Of a DNA stretch of 64,000 nt, positions 32,680-44,142 are shown piece by piece. The stretch spans positions 1,116,001-1,180,000 of the forward strand of contig JAALGY010000017.1 in assembly GCA_032358165.1 (NCBI GenBank). The letters are read 5' to 3'. This DNA is from Diplosphaera chodatii (Eukaryota; Chlorophyta; Trebouxiophyceae; Prasiolales; Stichococcaceae). The notes beneath the pieces are model-generated. The model had not been told where the DNA came from, ran no database searches, and worked only from the letters and a program-made list of their open reading frames with translations. The translations under genes and the position numbers were made by a program. The number at the start of each line of letters is the position of its first letter. The first letter of the stretch is position 1.

Positions 32680-35371
32680 TCACAACCGAGACCTAGGTCT
32701 GTGTGGCTTGCCTGCTGAGGCTGGCAGCGCTGACACTGCCTGCACGTCAGCCTCTGAGTCGTGATTTTCGTGCAGCTCTGATCCATGTGCACCACCACAA
32801 AACGACTCGGGTTCCCGGCTCTGGTTAGGCAGCTCCACTCCACACTCGCGAATTGCCTCTGCCAGTGTTTCCACGTCCTCTGTTGAGTGCGCTGCGGACA
32901 AACTGATGCGCAGCCTGCAGGGAGCAGACATGCTTGCATGGGCCGTATGCGCACTTGCAAATACCTATACAATTTACATAAACGAGCAGGCACCACCGCT
33001 GACCTGGAGGTCCCGGATGGCACAGTTGGAGGGCGGATGGCAGGCACGTAAAAGCCCGCTTGCAGCAGCCGCGATGCAGCCGCCAGTGCAGCTTCCTCAG
33101 TGCCAACTGCATGCAAACCAGAAGCTCAACCCCATGAATGCACTGACCCCAGAACGCCTGTCTATCGAGGCTCTACGAACACAAAGCAAGTTGACTGACC
33201 AGGAGTAGCGTCCCCAGCCACAAGCGGGTGCCAGCGCTGCTGGTCTCACAGGAGCAGCAGCCGGCGCCGTACCTATCAGCGGCACAATGGGCGACTGGGC
33301 CATCACGCCCAGCCGCTCCCCCAGCAGCTTCCAGAGGCGCTCCAAGTGCTCCCGCCGCCATGGCTCCTGCAGCAAGCCAGCACGTCGCCAGTCAGCTGCT
33401 CGCGACACTCAGGCTGGCCTCATCTGCGGGAGCCCTGATCCTTCCCCGCCAACGGGGCAGGGCCAAAGCCAGGGCTTTAATCGCAACTCTGCTGACACGC
33501 TGCAGGCGCAAGTCAAGCGTGTATGGGTTGGTGCATTTGACGCTAGCGTACGGCACCTGCTGCGCCACGTCGAGCGCCGCATGGGCGGCCGCCACCACCG
33601 GCAGCGGCAGCGCTGTCGAAAACATGTACGTGCGCGCTGCCGACAGCAGCAGCCCCTGCACAATGACACACCTGGTTGGGACGTGGTCGCTGATGCTGTT
33701 GCAAACACACCACATCGTCTCGACAGCTGCCATTACTAGAACGTGTCTGCATTGGTTGCCGCTCAGATGTGCACCTTGACTTGGGCATTGCACGCGACGA
33801 AGCCGCCGTGCGCCCCAAAGCCCTTGCTGAGCGTGCCAACGATGATGTCCACCTGGTCTGTCAGCCCCGCCGCGCCTGCCGCACCGCTGCCACTGCAACA
33901 ACACCACTCAGCTGACCAGACAGCGTCGACCCAGGAACAACGGCATGCGTCTCTTTCCGTTCAAGCAGGCAGCCAAAGTTCCAGCGCCAGAAGCGTGCAC
34001 AGCGATATGAAGGAAGGGCATCTGGGCTGTCCTACCCGGGACCTACGACCAGGGAGGCATGCGCATCGTCGATGGCGAGCAGGAAGCCATGGCGGCGGCG
34101 CAGGGTTGCCAGGCCCCGCAGATCTGCCCAGTCACCGTCCATGCTGAACAAGCTGTCTGTGACCACCAGCTGGCGTTCCCCTGCAGTCCAGATATCACGC
34201 GCCATCAGCTTCAGCATGAAGGGTTCGAAAAGAGGCAGTGATGGTGGTTGGATTGGCACAATGCCCGGACGTAGGGTTCAGGTGGCGAGGTTGGAAGGCA
34301 GCTGTGACACGCCTTGCGGAGCGTCGCGCAGCAGCTGCTCCAGGTGCTGCATGTCGCTGTGGCGGTACACGTGCAGGCGGGCGCCCTGCCGCACCGCCAG
34401 CCGCGCGCCGTCGATGATGGACGCATGGTTCAGCGCGTCTGAGAAGATGTGGCAGCCGCCGGCCCCCGCCAGCGCTGAGATCGTACCGGCGTTGGCCGCG
34501 AACCCCGTTGGAAACAGCAGAGCAGCCTCCTTGCCTGCAGGTAGCATGCCATCAAGAAAAGAGTCACATGGACCAGCGCATCCAGCACGATGCGCTGTTG
34601 AGGGGCCGCTGTGTTGGGAGCCTTCCGGCTGTGTGATCCACTTTTATAACATAGCAGCAAAGCAGAGGTGAACGCTGCTAGTCGTTGCACCTTTCAGGCG
34701 CGCCAGGGCCGTCTCCAGGGCAGCATGCTGCTGGGTGTAGCCACCCACGAGGGCTGAGGAGCGCGGCCCTGCATCAGGGTCCACCACCCTCAGGTCACAT
34801 CTTCTGGTTGCCCGCCCAAACATGGCAGCGGCGGCACGATCGGTCAGCAAGCACGCAGGCAGGGGTTCACCTGACCCATGCTTCATGGCGGCGTCTGCGG
34901 CTGCCTGCCGCACGCGCACGTGCGTCGAAAGGCCCAGGTAGTCGTTGGTGGCAAACATGCGCAGGCTGTGCAGCTGCTGGTCTGCCGGCAGCGGGACCCC
35001 AGGCGCCGAGCCGTGGCCCGACAACCATGCTTGCAACACGGCACCGTCGACTGTGACCTGCACGAAGGAACGATGTCTGTTACGAGCGACACACATACAC
35101 ACCCACTTTCGGACGTCGCTTGGTATGATTGCCGCTGTATGCTCATCGTGATTCTGCCCACTGCAGCATGCAGAAGCGGGTCAAATCATTGTGGGGTCAC
35201 AAAGCACATATGCAGATATGAACACGGTGTGGCGAGTCTCGCCTGCATGGGGTCAAGCGACGGTTGCAGGGGGTGCAGCCGGCGCAGCAGCGCAGCAGCC
35301 TGCAGCCGCTGCAGCGAGCCGTCCACATAGTCGGTCCATGCGGCAGGCATGGCGCTGCGACGGGCCGACAT
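32680..35371 (-). CDS. BIO4: 8-amino-7-oxononanoate (KAPA) synthase, BioF family, with PTS1-like tail
   Basis: A PLP enzyme that condenses pimeloyl-CoA with L-alanine to give KAPA, the first committed ring-forming step of biotin synthesis. Ten exons close in phase: 35371-35243, 35057-34871, 34768-34691, 34534-34313, 34180-34036, 33892-33775, 33655-33557, 33366-33250, 33095-33004 and 32914-32680, giving 473 residues. Motifs are [81 protein letters not shown], the PLP-lysine motif [22 protein letters not shown] and [14 protein letters not shown]. There is no obvious N-terminal transit peptide. The protein ends in Ser-Arg-Leu, a plant-type PTS1, after a family-atypical C-terminal extension. The introns after exons 1 and 4 appear to use GC donors. 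The gene is divergent from BIO3-BIO1. The symbol follows plant use for this enzyme. Confidence 0.92.
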
Positions 35372-35828
35372 CGTTGTGCCTTGCAGATCTGCAAGGATGT
35401 GTTACAAGCAAGACCCAGACGGCACCTCCCGACTGGACGACTCTTCCGCAGTGGCGCTCATGTCCGTCTGCTCACATGATCGCCTCAGCCACCCTGCGGC
35501 CAGCGGTCGCTGCTAGGCAGCACACGGTTGAGAATTTCTACAGTAACATTGAATGTAGCTGAGGTTGCAGGCTGGCAAATTGCAATTCTGATCAGGCGCA
35601 GGGGATGCAGCCCATTAGTCATGGGCCTGCTGTCTCATCATCTTCACTGCATGTAGAAAACGCGCTGCGCGATCATGGCAATGTGTGGATGTCACTGAAG
35701 TCAGGACCGTCAGCTCTTGACTCTAGGTTGCGCTAACAGACTGCCACGGCTGCATCTGCACTGCAATCAAGCAGATGGCTTAGTGCACATGCGCACCGGC
35801 ATGCCACGGATCATCACGTGCAGCCAAC
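35372..35828. promoter_or_regulatory. Shared divergent upstream region of KAPA synthase and BIO3-BIO1
   Basis: A 457-base gap lies between the start codons of two consecutive biotin-pathway genes on opposite strands. It must hold both promoters and 5' leaders and could co-regulate them. I see no convincing coding exon in it and no recognisable operator. Confidence 0.6.
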
Positions 35829-38800
35829 ATGCTAGGCTCAGCTGCACTTCGCGCAGCAGTAACAGCTGCTGTCAGCAGACCATGCCGCATCAGGGACGTT
35901 GATCGTAAGTTGGTGCGGTTGATCAGCACTGGATGCGGCGTGCAGCAAACGGATGCGCTGCACGATCCACATGGTTCGCATGATCCGCACGACCCGCTAA
36001 ACACAACTATCAGCCTAGCCAACCCAGTATTCGGCGTCTGGGGCGCCAACACCGGCGTGGGCAAAACACTGATCAGCGCTGGGCTGGCCAACGCCTTCCT
36101 ACAGCAGCAGGTGATTGTGACATGCGCCATGCCGCTTCGCTTGCACGCACTGTCCGCACCTGTTGCGACCCTTCACTGATAAGGAATGCATGAACATGTC
36201 ACATCTTGTGCAGGCGCATGTGCTGTTCCTGAAGCCAGTGCAGACCGGCTTCCCAGACGACTGTGACTCGCGCCTGGTTGTGAGCTCACATAAAGCTTCC
36301 TTGCCGGCAGCTGCCCTGATCAACACACTACCGAACACAGTGGCAACCGCAGATACGCACTGAATGCTCAGCGGTGATGAGATGGTATGTACTGGCGATA
36401 GGCAGCAGTGCTGGGCATCACGCCAACATATGGCCCGCATGCGGCGAGATGGGCGCCTATTGACGCCCGCGGACGCACCCTGCCGGGTGGCTACACCCCT
36501 GACAGCGACACGGAAGCAGATGAAGTGCGGTGAGGGGGTCAGCTGACTACCTCCTGCGCATCAGGTGCATGTGCAGTGCACCACTCGTAAGGCTGAGCAA
36601 GACATCACATCGATGTCTGCGGTACACAGGAGCAGCTTCAGCAGCCCCTCAGCGCACGCGCACACGATGTTCGCATGGCGCGACCCAGTCAGCCCGCACA
36701 TTGCAGTCGCCACTGAAGGCGAGCTGCTGTCAGCCGCTCCTGTCATGCACCTGCAACACACATGCATCGTCAGGCGGGGTGCCGTCAGGATGCTTTGTCC
36801 CGCGACCTCGACTGCCAACACTGCCTGCTGCTATGCTCTGTGTCCAGACATGTTCGAACGACACAGGTCGCAGCGTCAGCGACAGCGCAGTGCAGGCGGC
36901 GGTGGCCTGCGAGCTGGCGCAGTTCCACAGCAGACTGCCAAAGGTGAGCGGATGAACGCCAGTGCATTAACATATTGTTCTCGAGCGTTTGGGTGTGGGT
37001 GTAGACACCTGAGGGGTCCAGCTGCTGAGGACGCCAGCATGCGTGACTTTCCATCTGATCATGCATATGACTGCAGGGCGCAGTAGCAGCGGCACTTGTT
37101 GAGACAGCCGGCGGCGTGGCCAGTCCCGGGCCGTCAGGCAGCCTGCAGGTGAACTTGCCAGCACTGAGCCACATCTCATGTGGACCTTGTCAGCAGATGA
37201 TTGAATCGGCAATGATCCTGTTGCTTGTGACAGTGTGTGACAGGGTTCTGGCAATGCGCAGTGTGACATACTGCGGCCGGGGCGGCTGCCGGCTGTGCTC
37301 GTGGGGGACGGGCGCCTGGGGGGCATCTCTGCGACCATCGCGGCGGTCGAGGTGGCGGCTGCCCATGACTTTCTGGGGTCTGGTGCACTGCACCGAGGCA
37401 GTGCATACCTATGTTGGGGAGTAGCAGAGCTGCAGCTCCATGGCCTGCTGTGTGCAGGTGCTGCGTGCACGAGGGTACGACGTGGCGGCGGTGGCGCTGA
37501 TGGACAGCAGCGGCGGCAATGCCGCTGCCCTGCGGCAACACCTGGGGTACTGAATCATACCCCTTTGCTGAGCCTGGCAGCCTGTGTGAGGCATGATGCC
37601 CTGTGCCGTACAACATGCAGTGGCACCATGTCATGCAGGCCTGGCACAGCAGTCTGGCAGCTGCCGACGTGCCAGCCGCCACAGCCGGCAGCACGGCGAG
37701 CCGCCAGCGGCAGCGGCCCTGCCAGCAGTCCAGACCCTGAGCTGCGCGCCTGGCTGCGGGAGTCCGCGTCCCAGTTCACCGCCATGGCCGCGCAGCTGCG
37801 GGGCTGGCACGAGGCGCGGGTGGCGCGGCTTCAAGGGGCGGCAGCCGCTGCGCGGGCCACCCTGTGGTGGCCCTTCACGCAGCACACCTCGGTGGCTGAG
37901 GACAGGGACGTGATGGTCATTGACTCGCGCAGCGGCGAGGACTTTGCTGCCTTCACCCCGGGCAACACAGATGGCAGTGGCCCGGCCATCGGCCCCCGCT
38001 TCGACGCGTGCGCCAGCTGGTGGACCCAGGTGAGCAGCATGCATGTGCCCATGGTGCTGATGGACGGGGCCTGCCGGTGCGTCAGGTACACGCAAACGAC
38101 AAAAGTTCCTGCGTTGCAGCTGGCATCCTGTTGCATGGCAGCGATCAGCATGCTGCTGGGCTTGGCTGCCGACAGTGCTCTTTTACAGTACCATGCTGAT
38201 GTCCATAGGCTCGTAACACCACGTCCGCGTCCGGAAGGGTTTAACGGGAAAAACAGAATGTATCTTAAGTAACTATCACGTAATAAACTTGAACTCACAC
38301 TGCTTTTTTTAGGGTTTAGGGTTTAGGGTCCTTTCCGGACGTGGACGTGATGTTACGCCGTAGATGTCCATGGTGCATAGGTACATGGTCCATTGTGCAG
38401 GGCAATGCCGCCGAGGCGCACCCAGCGCTGGTCGCCGCCATCGCGCACGCGGCGGGCCGCTACGGGCACGTGATGTTCCCCGAGAACGCGCACCAGCCGG
38501 CGCTGGATGTTGCGGCCCGGCTGCTGGGCAGCGTTGGGCGCGGCTGGGCGGCCCGCGCCTTCTTCTCAGACGATGGGTGGGTGAATTTGTTGCCCACCCT
38601 GGGGCTATGCTGACGACTGCAATCTGTCAGTAACGGCCATTGCCAGCGTGCATGCTGCTCCATTCACAGCGGGGCCTGTGAGAAGGGAGTCACAGTGCAG
38701 GCGATGGGTTGTCAAATGGCTCTGCTGCACTGTGTGTCTCAGGCTATCGCAGGGCAGGAGGTAGGAGACACTGCATCTTGCACTTTTGTAGACTGATGCA

Positions 38801-41600
38801 ACAGGCTGCTTTGCTGGGATAGCATCATACATGCACATGTTCCATCACCAGGTCAACAGCAGTGGAGGTGGCGCTGAAGATGGCTTTCCGCAAGTTTGCC
38901 ACCGACAAACACCTTGATGACGACAACACTGCACAGCTCCGGGTGCTGGGCCTCGACAACGCATACCACGGCGACACGCTGGGCGCCATGAATGCAGTGC
39001 CAGGCTCCAGCTTCAATGGACCTCGACAGATGCCCTGGTGAGCTGCATGATGTGCGTATCCACCTGGCGATGTCCTTTGACGTGTGAACTGCCGTCCTCA
39101 GCCTATATCCAGCAGTGGCGCTTGCCTCCACCAGTTGATCCGTCCAGATGGCAAGACCATAAGTCGGCTGCATCAGCAAGGTGCTGAAGCGTGGATGCTG
39201 TGCCGATGTTCCACCTCTGCAGCCGACTGCATCAGATGCCAATCTGCAGGCACCATGGGCAGCGCAACCTGTGTGGACCCAGAACTGAGGTCGCCGGTGC
39301 TCCCACTGCCAGCAGTTGCTGATATAACAGTGTGTCGCCGCAGGTACGAGGCCAAGGGCCTGTTCCTGGAGCCGCCGTCCGTCGGCATGTCGAAGGGCAC
39401 ATGGCACGTCAAGCTGCCAGCAGCCCTGGACGGCATCGCCGGCCCACTGGACGTGCAGTTCCCGACACGAGACGCCGTCTTTGCAGCCTCCAGGTGCGTG
39501 CAGCATCTGATTGTCGCAGCATGCTCGCCCGCACTAGCACTTCATTGGGGTTCAAGGATTCCACGAGGAGGCCATGACTGGCAGTGCTGTTACACAGCAG
39601 CCGCTGCACCGCAGGCCTGAGTGCAGACCTCCTGCCAGGCAGCGTGAACACCAAGGGTGCACCATTCAGCCGGGTGTGCTTGCGCCGCAGGGACAGCAGC
39701 GAGCTGGCGGAGGCGTACGCACGCTGGATCGGGCGGCAGCTGGACTCCGGCGCTGGGCGGCATGTGGGCGCCGCCATCATGGAGCCGGTGCTGCAGGTGC
39801 CAGGGACGCACACGCATAGTGGGGAGTGCCTGACGCTGCAAAGCGTCAGCATTGCAAGGCTGAACCCTTCAAGGGCTGCATTGCTCGGGTGTTGCCAACA
39901 GCCAGCTGTGCGTGAGAAAGCAATTCATGTCGGGGCTATCTGCATACAGCAGATCGGACGATCTCAAGCCACCCTGTGGCTGCTACCAGGGGTCTGGCGG
40001 CATGGTGCTGGTGGATCCGGCGTTCCAGCGGGCAGTTGTGCGCGAGGCGCGCGCCCGCGGCATCCCTGTCATCTTTGATGAGGCAGGCCACCACCCTGGA
40101 TCAATTCAGCGGTGAAGTGTATCGACCAACGGAGTGGGTTTATATCGACCTTTGCTCTTGCACATAGTAGCACACATGCATGCGCAGTGTGCAGTTGTAA
40201 AGCCTGGCCAATGGCTGTGTGCTGCAGGTGTTTTCAGGGCTATGGCGCCTGGGTGCAGTGTCAGCGACGCAGCTACTCGGTGCCAACCCCGACATCGGCT
40301 GCTATGGGAAGCTGCTCACGGGTCAGTCGGGACATTGCAGTCGCGGCTGCCTGCACAAAGGGTCGCCCCCGCACCTCCTGCAAGCAAGCAAGAGCTCCAG
40401 GCAGCACCCATGATGTGCGGTCTGCAAGTGCAGGCGGCCTGCTGCCCCTGGCGGTGACGCTGGCGTCGGAGGACGTGTTTGCAGCCTTCGAGGGGCCGGC
40501 CAAAACGGATGCGCTGCTGCATGGGCACTCGTACACGGCGCACCCCATCGGCTGCGCGGCAGCCGTTGCGGCGCTGGACCTGTACGCCGACCCACAGCGT
40601 AACCCGCGGCAGTGCCGCCCGCCGGCCTGGGCCCAGGTGTGGCATTGTTCACGCTTGCCATGGCAAACCGGTGTGTGTGTGGTTCTGCAACGTCCTTGCC
40701 CGCCCAGCTGCTTTCCGATTTGTGTTGAGGTTGGGCTGGTACTAAAGTCACAATAAATAGTGCGATGCGCAGCATGGCAGCTGACTGTAGCAGCCGTGCT
40801 GCAACACGTCACCGGCAGCATGGTTGCCTACAGCTGGCTGAATCTGCACCTGCTGAGCATGGCGAGATGACTCAAGGTGCACAAAGCTTGACTGCAGGAC
40901 GGCAGCAGCAGCAGCAGCAGCAGCGTAGCCAGTGAACAGGCGAGCTGCTGCAACCCTGCCACGCCGTGCGCGGAGCCATGCGGGCGGCTGACAGAGTTCT
41001 GGGACCCGCAGCTACTGCTGGACTTGTCGCACCACCCTGCCATCGAACGCTGCCATGCGCTGGGTGAGCCTGCTTTGCACGTGATGCATCGCAGGATCGC
41101 ATGGGTGCTGCATGCATTAGGGCTGCGGACCATCTCCTGCTGTCTTGATCCCGCAGCATGTTGCCCAATTGTAGCCTTGAAGGCCACATAGTGCGCCCGC
41201 TGTGCCCCAGGCACGGTGCTGGCGGCTGAAATCCGGGCGGCGGACGCCTCCCTCGGCTACCAGTCAGGGGCCGCCCGTGAGGTGGTGAAGCGCATGGCGC
41301 CACACGGTGAACACCTCCGGCGTTGCCGCTCAGCCTATGGTTTGACCTGGGATAGCCTGTGTTGTTGCAGTTGGTTGTTCTACCGCTGTTACGGTACATC
41401 TTTTCTCAACCTGCAAATGCCATCCTCCATTCTGTTGCCGTCAACACGCCACGCACTGTCTATGAGTAGCTGAGCGTGATGTGCATGGTGCAGGCGTATA
41501 TGCGCGGCCGCTGGGGAATGTGGTATACCTAATGGCAACGCCTACCACTGCCAAAGCGCGATGTGACCGGCTGCTCAGGATACTCATGGCTTCGTTGTGA
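35829..41600 (+). CDS. BIO3-BIO1: Bifunctional dethiobiotin synthetase / DAPA aminotransferase (BIO3-BIO1)
   Basis: Converts KAPA to DAPA and then to dethiobiotin. The plant-type fusion is expected in mitochondria, and the leader is Arg/Ala-rich ([17 protein letters not shown]). Exons: 35829-36110, 36214-36279, an unresolved part, about 36600-36718, 36867-36943, 37077-37148, 37262-37351, 37458-37546, 37639-38029, 38401-38576, 38852-39037, 39344-39493, 39691-39796, 39990-40082, 40228-40321, 40434-40636, 40898-41063, 41211-41306 and 41494-41600. BioD motifs: GANTGVGKT (P-loop), [24 protein letters not shown] and [10 protein letters not shown]. BioA motifs: [77 protein letters not shown], the PLP lysine in [20 protein letters not shown] and [13 protein letters not shown]. 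Length is about 860 residues. A short AGC repeat near 40902 encodes a Ser tract. Introns at 36719-36866 and 40083-40227 appear to have GC donors. The segment 36280-36600 is the only unclear stretch. Confidence 0.93.
38207..38362. mobile_element. MITE-like element with terminal inverted repeats, in a BIO3-BIO1 intron
   Basis: A left arm at 38212-38238 and a right arm at 38330-38357 are inverted repeats of about 27 bases with two mismatches and one gap. The 9-base direct repeat GATGTCCAT flanks the element at 38198-38206 and 38363-38371, as expected of a target-site duplication. The 156-base element has no coding capacity and lies wholly inside the intron 38030-38400. A 9-base duplication fits Mutator-like or related DNA transposons, but I cannot name the family. 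Confidence 0.65.
38308..38328 (+). repeat. Interstitial telomere-type repeat (TTTAGGG)3
   Basis: Three exact copies of the plant/green-algal telomere unit TTTAGGG follow a short T run, inside the inverted-repeat element at 38207-38362. Confidence 0.9.
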
Positions 41601-41947
41601 CCTCGGTGCTTGCATCTCAGCTCAGCATTGTGAGATTGCAACCACTCTGCTGGCCGCATTCAGCCGTCTGCTATGACACCTCTGAAAATCCTGAGTAGCT
41701 ACCGTAGAACAATCAATTTCTGAAGCAAACTGCAGTTGTGTGCGTGTTTGACAAAGGACTTACTCTCACACTGGCACTCGCACAACTCGGTAAGTCAACC
41801 AGATACGTGCTTAATCTAAGTCACAATGATTCCGAGTTCAAAGCCTGTCTTCTGTAGTCTCGGATGTCGGTGTGTACATACAGCGGATGCTGGGTCCCGC
41901 ACCTGCTTGAGGCAAGGACCAGCATCAGTGGCGCCTGTCTCACTCAG
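41601..41947. other. Convergent intergenic region
   Basis: About 350 bases lie between the stops of BIO3-BIO1 (plus) and the hydroxylase gene (minus). No gene or clear structure is seen. Confidence 0.4.
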
Positions 41948-43559
41948 TCACCACGATGCACACAGCACTACTCGGTGGAAGCACATCCGCCATCTGCTGA
42001 GGGAAGAAGGGGTGCACCATCGATCCCAGTGCGTGAAGTACAGCGAGAAGTGCCGCGTGGGGAAGCGGTGGTGCCTGCGACAGCAGCAGGGAATCTTAGC
42101 AACATGCCGTGCAGCACTTGAAGGCAATGCCCACTTGCTCATCAAACCCTAGGCGCCTCTTTGCTATCAGGGCCCTCAAATGCTGGCGCCTCCCCGCGCA
42201 CATGTCGTGGTGCTTCACGGTGTTGAGGCCCGGCGCCGGGGCTCCCGCTGACATGACCGCCCACAGGAGCGCTTCCAGGCTGGGTACTAGTGGCGCAATC
42301 TCGTAGCCCGCATGCCCACCTGCGCACCACCGAGTGTGTGTTGACCAAAGGACATGATGCTGAGAAGAGCAGACGACACTGCAGGCGATACACTGGCCCA
42401 TGAGCGGTGGGCGCACCCAGGTGTATGAGCGTGGTGAACAGGTGGTATGCACGGTGCAACGCCGCATGTATGGGGAACAGGAAGATGACGATGATCTCGT
42501 TGGCAAACACCAGCGCTGCCTCCGCTGCATGGAAGCTGTACCCCGCAAACGCTGTCGGCACGGTGGACCTGGTTTGACGCAGTTGCATGGCTGTGGTCAG
42601 TGACACGCTGCATGCCGGGCATATACTGCAGGCATAGTGCATATGATGCTGGATGTGCCAGCTCAATAAGATCAGCCAGGGCTCAGTGCACACCTGTGGT
42701 GCAGGTGGTGCACATGACGGTACAGCGGCTTCCAATGAAGCAGCCGGTGCGTCCAGTAGAACCAGGCGTCATGGAGGTAGTCCAATGCGACCACAGTCAG
42801 CACCATGTATGCGCCCTGCACGGGCACATGAGGGCAGCGTCTATGCATGACGGCTAACACCACTGTGCACGACCTGAGGCCACGGCACATGGCAGCCATT
42901 TCAGCAGTGCAGCTCACCTGCTGCCATGTCTGCGGCCAGCCGCCGTATAACTTGCCGATGCCAGCAGCGTGCAGCCGTTCAACGACCGTCAGTACTGCTG
43001 CCTTCACCACAATGGCGCCTGCATCATGGCAGTGAAACAGGCATCCTCACGCACTTGCCAACTTTGATACTGGCACCTTAGCCTGCTGCTTGGTAACTGC
43101 GATGCGGGAGCGTTCGCACGTCGTAGCATTGGAGTCGTACTGCAGAGAGATGGCAACCAGCGCAGGAGCACATAAAGGCACCACCCGATTATCGCACTGC
43201 ATATTGATAGACCTATGTGACTTGCCTGGGCTTCTGAGGAGCTCGTCTGTGACCTGCCCTGGCCGCCGGATGCCGACCTGGATGCTGTGCACCGGATACA
43301 GCTGCGGCACAATGTAGTGCAGCAAGAAAGCGCCAACGTAGTACACCAGCGACACCTGCATCACCAGAGCGATGTGTTGTTTGAGTAGCTCACTATCAGA
43401 TGATCTGGTCTCTCAAGACGCTGCGCATGATCACTGACGCCACATGCTGTACACTGATCTCGCCTGCAGCAGTGCTGTGACGAAGCCCCCGCCATACAGT
43501 GGCAGCGGTGACAGTCGAGGTTTATTGCTGATGCTGCCGGGGAGCAATACACTGGTCAT
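41948..43559 (-). CDS. Fatty acid hydroxylase / sterol desaturase superfamily membrane protein
   Basis: A di-iron membrane oxygenase. Seven exons close in phase: 43559-43464, 43355-43226, 43018-42918, 42815-42694, 42568-42417, 42319-42202 and 42074-41948, giving 281 residues. Hydrophobic helices alternate with the superfamily His boxes: HRLLH and HVHHLHH (YWTHRLLHWKPLYRHVHHLH), then GYSFHAAEAA, and KHHDMHHRFPTRHFSLYF before WDRW. The family includes C4/C5 sterol oxidases, sphingoid-base hydroxylases and wax enzymes; the substrate cannot be told from this sequence. It is probably in the ER. The first two introns appear to have GC donors (one GCAAGT, the consensus form). It lies between BIO3-BIO1 and biotin synthase and is divergent from the latter. 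A role in making the pimeloyl precursor is only a hypothesis from location. Confidence 0.85.
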
Positions 43560-44142
43560 CGCTCGCAGCGCCGCTTCTGCCGCTTCTATTGGTGTTTGCA
43601 TGCTTGCAGCTACTCTGCGCTGATTCAGTTAAGAACTTTGCTGCATGGCACGGGCAGCTGCAGGCGCAGGCAATAGACGGTGCTCAAACACAGCACTGCT
43701 GCGGGCGGTCCAGTTCTAATCCAGTGCGTGAGCATATCCAAGCCATACCTAGCAGGTGATGTCTACTGTGCCTGCGTCCATGAGGTCGATCACGGAGAGT
43801 AGCAATCTACACACATGCTTAGTCAACGTGGCCTGGTGATGCACAGCCGTGGGGAGATGTACGCTTCGACTGGTACTATCAAGGTGCTTACAAGGATATG
43901 TTTCCGCTTGCGCGATCACGTTGTGGCTGGCGAACGTGACTGCAGGCAAGGAGGCGAGCAGTCCTTGCTGCCGACATCTCAATCCGGATCATTTGTCAGT
44001 TTTCACAGCCGTCGGACGCAGATCCCTGTGTGCTTCAGGATCGCTGGACAAGGTGGGTTGGACAGGTACACCGCTCCCTTGACTGGGTCCACCGGGCTGT
44101 GGCAGATTGTCTGCAGGCGATCTGGTCAGACACGCAGTCAAC
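43560..44142. promoter_or_regulatory. Divergent upstream region of the hydroxylase and biotin synthase
   Basis: About 580 bases separate the start codons of the hydroxylase (minus) and biotin synthase (plus), so both promoters should lie here. No coding exon or strong repeat is seen. Confidence 0.5.

Noticed and set aside
38308..38328. A true chromosome end or misassembled telomere
   Set aside because: Only three units are present, inside a 156-base inverted-repeat element and an intron of an intact gene that continues on both sides.
40902..40926. AGC repeat as a separate microsatellite locus
   Set aside because: It is in frame inside a BIO3-BIO1 exon, encoding a short Ser tract.
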